25,000 nucleotides of DNA from NCBI GenBank assembly GCA_002104895.1, contig MCFG01000227.1, positions 52,501 through 77,500 on the forward strand. Reading direction: 5' to 3'. Origin of the DNA: Anaeromyces robustus. Taxonomy: Eukaryota > Neocallimastigomycota > Neocallimastigomycetes > Neocallimastigales > Neocallimastigaceae. The notes beneath the pieces are model-generated. The model did no database searches. It saw nothing but the letters and a program-made list of their open reading frames with translations, and was not told where the DNA came from. Within the stretch, counting starts at the first letter, position 1. Each line of letters opens with the position of its first letter. The translations under genes were made by a program, and so were the position numbers. Shown piece after piece: positions 1 to 12,415 of this stretch.

Positions 1-570
1 CACTAACTAACCACTTTTCTTCTCATACTAATTGTAATCATAGTCATAGTGGACGGTAGACTTGTTTAATTCCAACACGGAATTAACTAAAGATTAGGCA
101 TCAAGCCTAATGGAATCAAAGTGTAGTACCTGATTTAAATAATAAATTAATAAAAAAAGTCATTCTATTGAATCCATTTTAAAGGAAATGTCAGTTTCAA
201 ATTTATTTTTTATAATTCATTAACTTTATTTCAATGAAATTTAATTTTAAAAATTTTATTTACATAAATAATAAAATAAATTAATAAATAAATAAATAAT
301 AAATAGATAGATAAATAAATAAGTAAATAAATAAATAGATAAATAAATAGATAAATAAATTATTTTAATCAATATTTAATAATTACAGACTAACTCATGT
401 GACTCCATCACATGTAATATATGGAGTTTAACCATTAACCGATTTTTGGTATCAACCTCAACCCTTTATATATTTCTTAATATGGGTTAGAGTTTAGCAA
501 TATTCCTCCTTAAAAAGTCCATCAGTACTGTACTGTAGGTCTTTAAGCCATTAACATTCATTCACCATTA
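1..570. other. Mixed-composition segments with perfect short hairpins (possible mobile-element remnant)
   Basis: Positions 1-140 and about 381-570 are clearly less A+T-rich than the DNA between and after them. They hold perfect inverted repeats: an 8-bp stem at 66-73/79-86 (loop AACAC), a 7-bp stem at 93-99/105-111 (loop ATCAA), a 7-bp stem at 396-402/408-414 (loop CTCCA) and a 6-bp stem at 523-528/530-535. ACTCCAT at 402-408 can also pair with ATGGAGT at 421-427. No open reading frame of any length is seen. Repeated elements and non-coding RNA genes are typical sources of such islands in Dictyostelium, but I do not recognise the family. The left edge is cut by the window. Confidence 0.35.
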
Positions 571-676
571 AAAACATAAAAAAATTATTTAAAATCTTCA
601 AGATTATGGATTTAAATATATAATGTTCTAAAAATGAAAAATTGTTTTATGTTATCAATTTTTAGATATTACTTAC

Positions 677-711
677 TTTCCAAACAAACGAGAAAAGGGA
701 GCGAACCAATT
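677..711 (-). other. G+C-richer 35-nt patch with splice-like borders on the minus strand
   Basis: Read on the minus strand, a pyrimidine-rich tract ending in TTGTTAG comes just before this patch, and GTAAGT (plus-strand 671-676) follows it directly. That is the layout of a small internal exon. In one frame it reads NWFAPFSRLFGK. No neighbouring exon is visible on the minus strand, and the flanks are almost pure A+T. It may be an orphan exon, a fragment of a repeat or part of a non-coding transcript. Confidence 0.2.
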
Positions 712-1746
712 CTAACAATATAAAAAATAAAAAAAAATAAAAATCATGTATTTATATAAATATAACTATAATTAATTATTATAATTTACATAATTATAAT
801 TATTAGTAATCTTTATAAAAAAATAATGAAATCTTGCTTATCATAAAATATATTTCAATATATATATAATATACATTTTATTAACTTTATTTCTTGTAAA
901 TGAATTATAAATATTTTATTAATTCCTGTCCTATTAAAAATATTAAAATGATGATGAATAATAATGAAAAAAAAAATTTTTTTTTTAAATAATAAAATAG
1001 ATATATTAATAATAAATATTGAAATAATTAAGTATCTTATATATTAAAAAAAGAAAAAAAAAAGAAGCATTAGTTTAATATATGTTATACGTCTTTTATT
1101 ATTATTAAAACAATTATTAAATAGTATTAAATTAAATATTAATAAAATCAATAAACATTTTTATTTTCATTTAAAAAAAGTTAATTAAAATAGTTAACTT
1201 TTATCTTAATTTTAATTTTATAGTAAAAAATCTATGGATATATATAATAATAAATCTATTAAAACAATTAAAAATAATTTAGTTAATGTCTAATAGTATG
1301 TCTATTTTTTTTTTTTATTTTAATTTTCTTATATATTTTTGTTAATTAATTATTATTATTATTATATATAGAATAAAAAAAAAAAAGTTAATAAATTATA
1401 GTAATAATAAAAAAAAAATAGGATTAATTATAGATTATCAATTATCAATTATAAATTGTTGTTTAAAATGTTTATAATTTATAATTTATAATTTATAATT
1501 TATTATAATTGTTATAATAATATTAAATAATAATAATAATTAATATATATCTATTATTTTTTGTCTGTCTGTCTTTTTTTTTTTTTTTTATTGCATTTTA
1601 TTTTATTTATAAATAATAAACAATTTATAAATCTAATATAATGGAATATAATCAAATAAAAATGGTTATATATATTAATACATACTGAATAATAAAATAT
1701 ATAATATATAAATTTTTAGATTAAATTAAATTAAATTTTATAACAA

Positions 1747-1749
1747 AAA

Positions 1750-1844
<95 letters not shown>

Positions 1845-1896
1845 AAAATAAATAAATAAATAAATAAATAAATAAAAAATAAATAAATAAATTAAT
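1747..1896. repeat. (AAAT)n microsatellite, 24 pure copies then interrupted
   Basis: AAAT is repeated 24 times without error from 1747 to 1842. The array then continues with A-run interruptions and imperfect units to about 1896. Non-coding; likely length-variable between strains. Confidence 0.95.
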
Positions 1897-3566
1897 AAAT
1901 TAATAAATAAATAAATTAGATGGATAAATAATTAGTAATAGGATTAAATACTATAATAAATAGAAAAAAAAAAAAATTTTTTTTTTGTTAATATTTTATT
2001 TTATTTATTTTTTTTTTTTAAATAATCGTTTCAAAAAATGCCTTTTTTTTTTTTTTTTAAAGAAAAAAAAAATTATTAGTAAATATATTATAGATTTATA
2101 TTTGTTTAAAAATATAAATCATTAAATAAAAAACAATAAATAAATAATAATAAAAAAAAAGAATAAAAAAGAATAAAGAATCAAACTTTGCCTTTTGCCT
2201 TATTTTTATATATATTGCCATTATTATATATATAATATATTTTAATATAATAATAACATAATTAAAAAAAAGTTTAATTCATTATCCAAATTCTATAATT
2301 ATTATTTTTTTTTTATTAAAATCTAAAAATTTTTTATTAAAAACACCTATTACTTTTTTTATTTTTGTAAATAAAAGCTTAAAATAAATTGTTATTATCT
2401 TTTTTTTTTTATTTTGTTTATATATATATTTATAATTCCTTTTTTTTTTTTTTAAAAAATATAAATTATTTTTGTAATATCGCCAAGAAAAAAAAAAAAA
2501 AAAACAATTATCATCATCAACATTTATCATAATTAATTCAATTATATTTATCAAATTAAATGAAATAAAAGAAAAAAAAAAAAGAAAGTAAAGTAAATAT
2601 ATTTTTTTTGTTGAAATAATGTCAATTTTGCACTAACATATTAAAATAATTATTATAATTAACAAAACAAAATAACACACAATATTTAATACCTAATCGA
2701 TAATTAAAATATGGAACAGTGAAAACTTTAATTTCTTTCTCTTATTAAAACAATTTAATAATTAAGGAATTTTATTTACATTATATATGGAACTATTGGA
2801 AAAATAAAATAAAATAAAATAAGATAAAATAAAAAAATATAATAAAATAAAAAAAATTATGATTTGTAATTTTTAAAAAGAAAAAAATAAATTTTTTTTT
2901 TCTTTCTTAATTTACATTTCATTTATTTTAAACAAACAATACAATAATACAATATACAAATTGATAAAAAATATTAAGAACATTTTTATTTATTTATTTA
3001 TTATTATAATATTCTTGTTTTTCTTTTTCTTTTTCTTTTTTTTTTTTTTTCATAAAAATAAAAAAAAGTACAATAAAAAAAATAAAGAACGCAAAAAAAG
3101 ATACATATCCATCAATACACTAAAAAAAAAAGACATTTTTATTTAATATCATAATCATAATAATAGTAACAACAACAATAACAACAACAACAATAATAAT
3201 AAATATAATAACAATATTTATTAAAATAATTAAAAATAATAATAAAAAAATATTTATATTAATTTAAGGATATTTATTATAATATTTTTCTTTTATTTTT
3301 AATTATCCAATATTATAATTATATGTAAATATTTTATTTTATTATTATTCTTGTTATTATATTTTTATGTGAATCATTAAAAAAAAAAAAAAAAAAATTA
3401 TATTATTTGATTTATTTTTATTTTATATTTTAATTTTTATAAGAAAAAAAATTATTAATTTATATATATTACATATTTATATAATTTTAAATATTCTTTC
3501 ATATTTATTATTTATTATTTTTTATTTAGAATATATATATAAAAACTATTTATTTAAAAAAAAAAA

Positions 3567-4711
3567 ATGTTACCTTCAAGTAATACTAGTTCTTCAAATA
3601 AAAGAAATAGTGAAAGTAATCCAACTAATTCAATTTCATCACAATCTTCTTCATCAAGTTATTCTCAAAGAAGAAATGGAAAAAATGAAATGAATAAAGA
3701 AAGTTCAATTGTTCGTAAACGTAAAGATCTTTTAAAAGGAAAAGAGGAAGAAGAAGAACATAGTTCAAAGAAATCAAAAAGAACTTCAGGTATTATTTTT
3801 ATAAACATTTTAATTAAATTAAAAAAAAAAAAACGAAAAAAAAATAAATAAATAGATAGATAAATAGATAAATAAATTAAATTAAATTTATGAATCAAAT
3901 TAAAAAAAAATAAAACAAAAATAATAATTTTTATTAATTTTTTTTTTTTTTTTAATTATTTTTATATTTCTATATTTTATTCTTTTTTTTTTTTTTTAAT
4001 AATTTTAGTTTCATCTATTAGTAGTGTAAATAGTAAAAACTCTAATAGCAGTAATAATAATAATAACAATGATAATAATAATAATAATTCAAGAATGAAT
4101 GTTGATTCGATCACACTTTCAACAAATAATACGAATAATAAGAAATCAACTACTACATCAAAACATAATATATTTAAAAAATTATTCAATTTATCTAGGA
4201 GTAGTAATAAAAATAAATCTAAAATAAAAAAATCTCCCTCAAAAACAAATATTTCATTAAATGTTTCGTCTTCTACTAATTCAAATTTAAATCAAACTTC
4301 TACTACTGCTACAACAGCAACAAATGTTTCATCTTCAATAGATACAAATAATCAAACTAATAATCGTAATAATACTACAGCAACTACTACTAGTACTAGA
4401 GTCAATTCAAATAATCATACTTCATCAACACTTAATCGTCCAAGTATGAATTTTAATAATGGTTATGGATCAGGTAGAGTTCTTATTCGTCCAGTTATTG
4501 TGACTAGACGAGTTACTAGAAGAAATAATAATGGTATATCAAATCAAGGGGGATTGTCAAATGAAAATAGAAATGAAAATAGTAATGGAATATCAAATTC
4601 TAATAATATAATGCCTTCATTTTTAAGTGATATTTTAAATAGTTCTAATCAATTTATTTCTGTACAAGATTTAGAAAGAAGATTTGGATCAAGAGCAACT
4701 AGAAATACTAC

Positions 4712-4752
<41 letters not shown>

Positions 4753-7112
4753 ATAATAATAATAACAATAACAACAACAACAATAATAATAACAACGACA
4801 ATAACAACAATAATAATAATAACAACAACAACAACAACAATAATAATAATACAAATACAAATACCCCTTCATTGGAATTAAATGGAAGATCAAATCATTA
4901 TTTAATTTTCTATCCATCAACTATACCATTAGTAAGAAGATATTCACCTACATCAAATTCACCTACAACAACTACAACAACTACAAATTCATCAACTCTT
5001 TTTACTAGCGGTACTACAAGAAATAATTATACTACACCTATCTCTAACACTACTATGTCAACAACAACAACAACAACATCATCAATACCATCAACAGCAG
5101 CAACAACAGCAACAACAACATCATCATCCACAACATCAACTACCATACCATTTATATTTTCAGCTCATATACCATTAAATAGATTCTTAAATATATCTAG
5201 ACCAACTACTACACCATCATCAACTACTAATCTAAATTCAAATGTAAATACAAATTCAAATTCAAATACAAATACAACTACAACTACAACTACATCATCA
5301 ACAACAATACCATCAACAACAACAACAACACCATCAACAACAGGATCTAATACATCTTCTCATCCATCATTGAATTCAACAACAAATAATCGTACATCAA
5401 TATTTTTAAATAATGATAATTATGATAATTTCCATAATCCATTAGCAGCTTTAGTTGAAACATTAATAAATAGTTTAGGAAGAACATCGAATAGTGTAGT
5501 ATCGACAGTACCATTATCAAATACTAATAATTCTAATACAAATAGACCTACCACTACATCCCCTTCAACTACCACAAATACAACTACATCTACAACAACT
5601 TTTACAACTAATAATATACCTTCTACAAATTCTACAAATTCAAATAATTCAATACCACCAAGAAGAATTAGTCTTTCATCATCTCTTTTAAATAATTCTT
5701 CATTATTTTCATTTAATAATCAAAATATTCGTAATAATAATAATAACATAAATTCTAACTCTACTACAACTACAACGGCTACTACTAATTCAACGACTAC
5801 TTCTACTACAAATACTAATTCTAATACTACTAATACTAATACTAATAGAACTAATACTATACCTTCAGCTATTCATCATACTGTTATAAGAGATCCAACT
5901 AGTAGATCAACTATATATGTAAATGGTTCTCAAGTAAATAATGTTAATGATGGATTATTTAATTTAGCAAATATTATAAGAAATTCATTAATTGGTAGTA
6001 ATCAAAATATAACTGTAACGGAAGATGAACCTATTATATTTATTTCAGATGGTAATACATTTAGACGTCATAACATAAATAATAACACTCAATCTAATAC
6101 TACTATTACTACTACTACTAATAATAATAATACGACATCTACAGATAATAATAATAACAATAATAATAATAATAATAACAACAATAATAATAATGATAAT
6201 AATAGAACTAATAATAATAATAGACCTAGTTATTTCCAATTATTACGTCAAACTATTTTAGATCATTTACAAAATAGAGATCATCATTCTACAAATTCAT
6301 CAAATAATAATAATAATAATAATAACAACAACAGCAACAACAATACTACTACTACTACTACTACTAATAATAATAATAATAACGTTAATACTAATAATAC
6401 CAATGGTTCAAACGAAGGTTTTAATCCACAACGTCAAAGAATTGGAAGTATAGAATTTACACCAGTTTCTTTAAGTTTTTCAATTCCAATAGGTAGTATG
6501 GCATTTCCTTTAATGGGTTATGAAGATCTTTTACATTTACAAGAATTATTGGGTCAAGTAAGAACTCGTAATGCTTCTGAAGCAGATTTAAAACGTGATC
6601 ATTCTCTTTATATTTATGATGCTAGTAAAAAAATATTAGTATTAGAAGAAGAAGAAGAAAAAGAAGGAAAAGAAAAATCAAAAGAATCATTAAAATCATC
6701 ATCCAAAGAAAAAACAAATATTACTACTACTAATAATATTAATAATAAAAATAATATTATAGATTCAACAGATATTGCTTGTTCTTCTTCATCATCATCT
6801 TCTTCATCTACTTTATTAAATGAAAAAATAGAAGATGTTATTTCATCGAAAAAGAAAAAAGAAAGTATAGAAATTAATGATGAGGAAACTTCTCCAACTT
6901 TCGGAAAGAATAAAATAGTTGATATAAAAGATTTGTTAGGTTCCACTGGTACTTATTGTACAATTTGTTTATGTGAATATGAAGATAAAGAAGAATTAAG
7001 AGTTTTACATTGTAAACATGCTTTTCATAAACAATGTATTGATCAATGGATATCTAAATATGTTAATAATTGTCCAGTTTGTCGTGGTGATGGAGTAAAA
7101 AGAGATAGTCAA

Positions 7113-7143
<31 letters not shown>

Positions 7144-7211
7144 GTAATAATAATAACAATAATAGTAATGATAATAATAATACAAGTAATAATACTGATA
7201 GTCATAACAGA

Positions 7212-7258
<47 letters not shown>

Positions 7259-7409
7259 TCATAATAATAATCAAAGAAATGAACATTTTATTACAAATAT
7301 TCGTTTCAATATTAATCCTAATACAAATATCAATAATACTTCTACTAATATAAATTCAAATTTCAATAATAGTTATTCAAGTTATTCTACTAATACAAAT
7401 TCATCTACA

Positions 7410-7459
<50 letters not shown>

Positions 7460-8243
7460 TAATAACAATAACAATAACAATAACAATAATAATAATAATA
7501 GTAATAATAACAATAATAATAATAATAATGATAATTCAACTGATACCCATTCAAATACCCATAATATTAATATCCCTAATACTAATATTTATAATGATAT
7601 ATTTTTACGTTTAATGAGACCATCTTATTTAAGCTCTACAAATATAACTATAGAACCAGATTCTGCTCAATCACGTCAAACTATTGATAGTTTTATGAGT
7701 ATACTTAATAGAGTTAGTCCTACTACTACTTCTACATCTACTACTACCATTTCTACTAATAATACTACATCTGCTACTACTACTACTACTACTACTAATA
7801 ACAACAACAACAATAACAACAACAACAATAACAACAACAACAATAACAACAACAACAATAATAATAATACTACAACATCAAATACTTCTTTTTCTACTCG
7901 TTATAATAGAAATAATAATAATGATCATCATCCACAACGTTCCTATTATTCATATATTATAAGAAATCCATCATCACCATATTATCGTACAAGACAAAGT
8001 TCAACCTTACCATCAATATTCCGTTCTGAACAACAAAATCCAAGTGGAACTTTTAGTTTTAATTTAATGGATTTTGATGATCATACCAATAATATGAATT
8101 ATTATACTCATCGTATGAATTCTACTACTAGAGATAACAATAATTCTCTAAATAATAATAATAATAATAATAATAATAGTAATAATAATAGTAATAATAA
8201 TCGTAATAATAATGATAATAATACTAATAGTCATCATAATTAA
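3567..8243 (+). CDS. RING-H2 finger protein, probable E3 ubiquitin ligase (two exons, 1485 aa)
   Basis: Two exons, 3567-3789 and 4009-8243, join in frame across a 219-bp GT..AG intron; the exon 1 end (phase 1) and TT at 4009 restore a Val codon. The start follows an A run, as is usual in Dictyostelium. The protein is mostly Asn-, Thr- and Ser-rich low complexity. Residues about 55-75 are basic/acidic and may include a nuclear localisation signal (RKRK, KKSKR). The only clear domain is a RING-H2 finger at about residues 1058-1099 (6957-7082): C-x2-C-x14-C-x-H-x2-H-x2-C-x11-C-x2-C, with the usual Ile-Asp-x-Trp after the sixth ligand. All eight zinc ligands are present, so E2 binding and ubiquitin transfer are expected; the substrate is unknown. 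Ahead of it, at residues about 912-923, is a folded-looking stretch with YEDLLHLQELLG. Over 300 residues of Asn/Thr/Ser-rich sequence follow the RING. No membrane segment is seen. Confidence 0.9.
6957..7082 (+). other. RING-H2 zinc-finger coding segment
   Basis: This segment runs from the first to the last zinc-ligand Cys of the RING-H2 finger. The ligands are in order C, C, C, H, H, C, C, C, with a CPVC end. It is less A+T-rich and much less repetitive than the surrounding Asn/Thr codon runs, as expected for the constrained core of the protein. Confidence 0.93.
7797..7859 (+). repeat. 15-nt higher-order repeat inside a poly-Asn tract
   Basis: The unit AAT AAC AAC AAC AAC is repeated four times exactly (7797-7856) and is followed by an AAT run. 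All codons encode Asn, so the period is invisible in the protein. It sits in the C-terminal part of the RING protein. Confidence 0.9.
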
Positions 8244-8353
8244 TCATAAATAGAAATTTTAATCATAAAAAAGAATGAAAAAAAAAAAAAAAAATACATC
8301 TTTTTTCTTTTTATAAATATCATAAAATAATCATAATCATAATAATAATAATA

Positions 8354-8356
<3 letters not shown>

Positions 8357-8399
<43 letters not shown>
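8357..8399. repeat. T31-A12 homopolymer junction
   Basis: Thirty-one T residues are followed directly by twelve A residues, about 115 bp after the RING gene stop. The A run can pair with the T run to form a hairpin. It is the longest homopolymer in the window and could lie in the 3' untranslated region or at the end of the transcript. Confidence 0.9.
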
Positions 8400-8473
8400 T
8401 AATCATATTTTGAACAATAATTAAATTATAATAATAATTAAATAATAATAATAAGTATTTTTAATAATATTTA

Positions 8474-8551
<78 letters not shown>
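8474..8551. repeat. (AAT)26 microsatellite
   Basis: Twenty-six uninterrupted AAT units in non-coding DNA, about 230 bp after the RING gene stop. Elsewhere in the window the same trinucleotide is mostly used as Asn codons. Confidence 0.95.
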
Positions 8552-9491
8552 TTTTATTTTATCATAATAATAACAATAGTAATATTTATATTAATATTTA
8601 AATAATGAAAAAAAGAGTTTTTAATGAAAAAATTAATAAACATTAAAAAAGAAAGATCATTAAAAGTCCAATTTATTTATTAATAAAAGTGAAAAAAAAA
8701 GCAAAAAAAAAAAAAAAAAAAGTATTTTTATAATAATAATAAATATTTGTATATTTTATATTTATTATTATTATATTTGGTGTTTGATTATTAATTATTA
8801 ATTATTGATTATTAATTAATATAATATATATATATATTTTTTTAAGTATTATAAATATATATAGATAGATATAATGTTTTATATATATATATTTTATTTT
8901 ATTTTATAACTTTCTTTTTTTTTTTTTTTTTTTTTTCTCTATTTTCAAAGTTTAAAATGAATTATTTTATTATTATATATTTTTTTTTTATTTTTAAATT
9001 ATTATATATATTTATGGATTATGGATTATCCATTTTATTTTTAACCAAAAATAAAAAAAAATTTTTTTTTTTTTTTCATTTTTTTTTTCTTAATTTAATA
9101 TAATTTTTAATCCTATATACCTATATATATAATATATATATATTATTATTATTTTTTTTCTTCTTTTTTTTTTCTTTTTTTTAATTTCTAATTTTAAATT
9201 TCTAATTTTAAATTTCTAATTTCTAATTTCTAATTTGTTTTAAATTTATTTTTTTATTTTTTTATTTTTTAAAAAAAAATAATAAAATTTTCAATTTTTT
9301 TACTGTTAAATTGTTAAAATATTTTAAATATTTTTTTTTACAAAAATAATATTTATATTTTATTTTTATTTTTATTTTTATATTTTATATTATATATATA
9401 TATAAAAGTAATTCATAATTAAAATTTTATTTTATACATGTAAATATTATAATAATATATATTATATAATTTTATTTTATTATTTTTTTTT

Positions 9492-10326
9492 ATGAATTTA
9501 ATAAAAGAAAAAGAAAAAGAAAAATTTGTATATACTAATTCTCAACAAATTATAAAAGTAAAATGTAATAAACGTCCAAAAACTATTAAAAAAGATTTTA
9601 ATATATTCACTCTTTTTCAAATAGATTATTATAAAATTCAAATAGAAAATGGAGAAGAAGAAGAAAAAGAAGAAGAAAAGGAAGAAGAAGAAATAAAAGG
9701 AAAAGATATAGAAAAAGAAGAAGGTAGAAAAAAAAAGAAAAGAAAAGAAATTGAAATTGAAAATGAGAATGAGAATGAAATTGAGAATGAAAATGAAATA
9801 GAGGAAAAACTTAATAATAAAAAAAGTAAAAAAAGAAAAAGAAAGGAAACTAATAAAACTACTAAAACTACTAAAACTAATAAAATTAATAATAATACAG
9901 TTACCTTTACTAATAATGATACTAATAATACAACAACTACAACTACAACTAATATTAAAGATTCAAATATTCAAAAATGGAAAAATTTAGGTTCTATAAC
10001 ATTATCTAACTTATTTAAACAATTTCATATACATAAAATAACTTCAAAAATTCTTTTTTGGGAATTTAAAAATTTATACCATTGGAGTGATGGATTGTAA
10101 GTTTTAATTTTTTTTTTTTTTTTTTTATTTGTAATTTTTATATAACTGATATATATATATATATTTTATTTTTTTATTTTTTTTTATTCATTATATTTTT
10201 AATTATTTAATATAAAATTATAAAATTATAATTATCATATACAATAAATAACTAAAATTTATTATTATTATTATTATTATTATATTTGTATTCTTATTAT
10301 ATATATATATTATTATTAAATGGAAT

Positions 10327-10357
<31 letters not shown>

Positions 10358-10751
10358 TATAAATTTCAAATATATATATATATATATTATTAGAAAATAC
10401 CCTACATTAGTTTTTATTCTTGATAATTATGAAATTATTATTATTCAACTTGCTAAACAATATGAATTTTTTGAATGGGAAAGTCAATGTTATTGTAATT
10501 ATAGTATTTCAAAAAATATGAATTTAATAAGTTCTTTACTATTAACAAATAATTATTTTAAAATATATGATGGTCCATTAATTCAAATGAATACTTATCA
10601 ACCTGGAAATAATATTAATAATACAACAACAACAACAACAACAACAACAATGAATAAAACTACTGATTTGCCATTATTTTCTAATTCTTTTTCTTCTTCT
10701 TCTTATTCTTTTTCTTCTACTACTACTTCTACCAATACTACCACTACTAAA

Positions 10752-10812
<61 letters not shown>

Positions 10813-11654
10813 TATCATCATCATTATCATCACCTTCCTTATTTTCATCTTCAAATAATATTTCAGAACCATTTATTATACCTACTACTTCTTTATTATC
10901 TTCATTTTATATTTATCTTGGTTTCCCTATATTAGAAATTTTATTTCCATGTCATCTTATTCAAGCTACTCAACTTCAAGATAATATTATAGAACTTTTA
11001 TTTTATACAGAAAATCATGATGAAAAAAAATATTTTTGGATGAGAAATTATGAAGGTGAAGAAGATCTAATCGATAATATTAATTCAATTCAAACAAATA
11101 CTATTACTACTACTGATTCTTTATTTCATCCTATAACTCAACAATTATCCTCAAATTCATCTTCTTCTTTAGATGCTAATATTAATACTAATACTAATAT
11201 TAATACTAATAGCAATACAAATTCCAATACTAATACTAATTCCACTTCTAATTCTATATCATCTTTATCTATATCTTTACCATCTCAAAATTCTATTATA
11301 AAACTTAATCATGATCAAATTCATCATTCTCCTCTTCTTTTTCAACATAATGATCATCAATTTAATAATAATAATAATAATAGTAATAATAATAATAAAA
11401 AAGAAAAAAATAGAAATCAAAATAAAAATGAAAATAAATATGAATCATTTTTATCATCATCATCTTCATCATTTATTTATTCTTTATCAGATATTACTTT
11501 TATTTCTAGATATTCTAATCAAAGTTCTTTTACAATTTTTGGTACAAAAAAAAGAACTTGTTTATGGTTAATTTCAAATCCTAATATTAATTCAAATGTT
11601 GATGCTACTATTCATCAATTCTTAATTTTACCCAATATACCCATTGAATTGTAA

Positions 11655-11699
<45 letters not shown>

Positions 11700-12378
11700 T
11701 AAAGTAATAATAATATAATAATAATAATATAATGATAAATTAAAATAATATTAATATATAATAATAATAATATATAATAATAATAATATATAATAATAAT
11801 AATATTATTATTATTAATAAAAATAATATTAATATATAATAATAATTATAATATTCAATATATATATATATTAATATTTTTTTTATTGTATACACTATTA
11901 ATATTATATATATTATATATATTTTATTTTTATTTTATAATATTTTATATATATTTTAAAAAGGGAATTCATACCAATAGCATCAAATAAAACAGCCTAT
12001 CTTATTAAATTAATTAATGATGTCCAATGCTTAGCCATTGATGATAAAATTATTAAAAGTATAAATAAAATTTTTTTAATATAATGTAAAATAATAAATA
12101 ATAAATAATAAATAATAATAATAAATAATAGTAATAAATAATAATAATAATAAATAATAATAATAAATAATAATAATAAATAATAAATAATAATAAATAA
12201 TAAATAATAATAAATAATTATTATTTATTATATATTTAATTTTTAAATAATATTTATCAAAAATATTAATTAATTAATTAATTATTGATATATATATATA
12301 TATTAAAAAAAAAAAAAGTATTTAATCTTCCTGTATTATATCAAAATCAAGAATTATATTTAAATTATCCAATTTATG

Positions 12379-12415
<37 letters not shown>

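Larger units (their letters stand above)
571..3566. other. Gene-free A+T-rich intergenic region
   Basis: I find no credible gene in this 3-kb stretch. The short open frames at 2282-2554 (-) and 2961-3146 (+) are low-complexity Phe/Lys/Asn/Ile strings that follow from A/T runs. It contains the G+C-richer patch at 677-711, the tetranucleotide array at 1747-1896 and many A and T homopolymers. The last few hundred bases before 3567 should hold the promoter of the RING gene; they show TATA-like and oligo-T stretches, but nothing that can be told from background. Confidence 0.6.
8244..9491. other. Intergenic region between the RING gene and the FAAP100-like gene
   Basis: No coding sequence is seen. 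The region should hold the 3' end of the RING transcript and the promoter of the next gene. It contains T31 directly joined to A12 (8357-8399), (AAT)26 (8474-8551), T-rich stretches around 8920-8936 and 9130-9180, and repeats of the type TTTCTAATTT near 9184-9236. None of these can be assigned as a specific regulatory site. Confidence 0.6.

Noticed and set aside
660-780. Minus-strand GGTTCGCTCCC at about 699-709 as the B box of a tRNA gene
   Set aside because: The DNA where the tRNA 5' half should be (720-780) is A/T runs with no A box, anticodon stem or acceptor pairing.
1741-1900. CRISPR-like array
   Set aside because: Pure tetranucleotide repeat with no spacers, in a eukaryotic context.
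2282-2554. Minus-strand 90-codon open frame
   Set aside because: Its product is only Lys/Phe/Ile/Asn/Tyr from A/T runs; no splice sites, no domain and no codon pattern like the real exons.
2961-3146. Plus-strand 61-codon open frame
   Set aside because: Poly-Phe and poly-Lys string from T and A runs in intergenic DNA.
4649-7858. Minus-strand and shifted-frame Leu-, Val- and Ile-rich frames inside the RING gene
   Set aside because: They are complements or frame shifts of Asn/Thr codon runs and lie entirely within a strong coding exon.
10320-10393. Start of exon 2 at an ATG at 10320, as a separate gene
   Set aside because: The first 24 codons are an AT-repeat string. The acceptor AG at 10392-10393 restores the frame from exon 1 exactly, so this part is intron.
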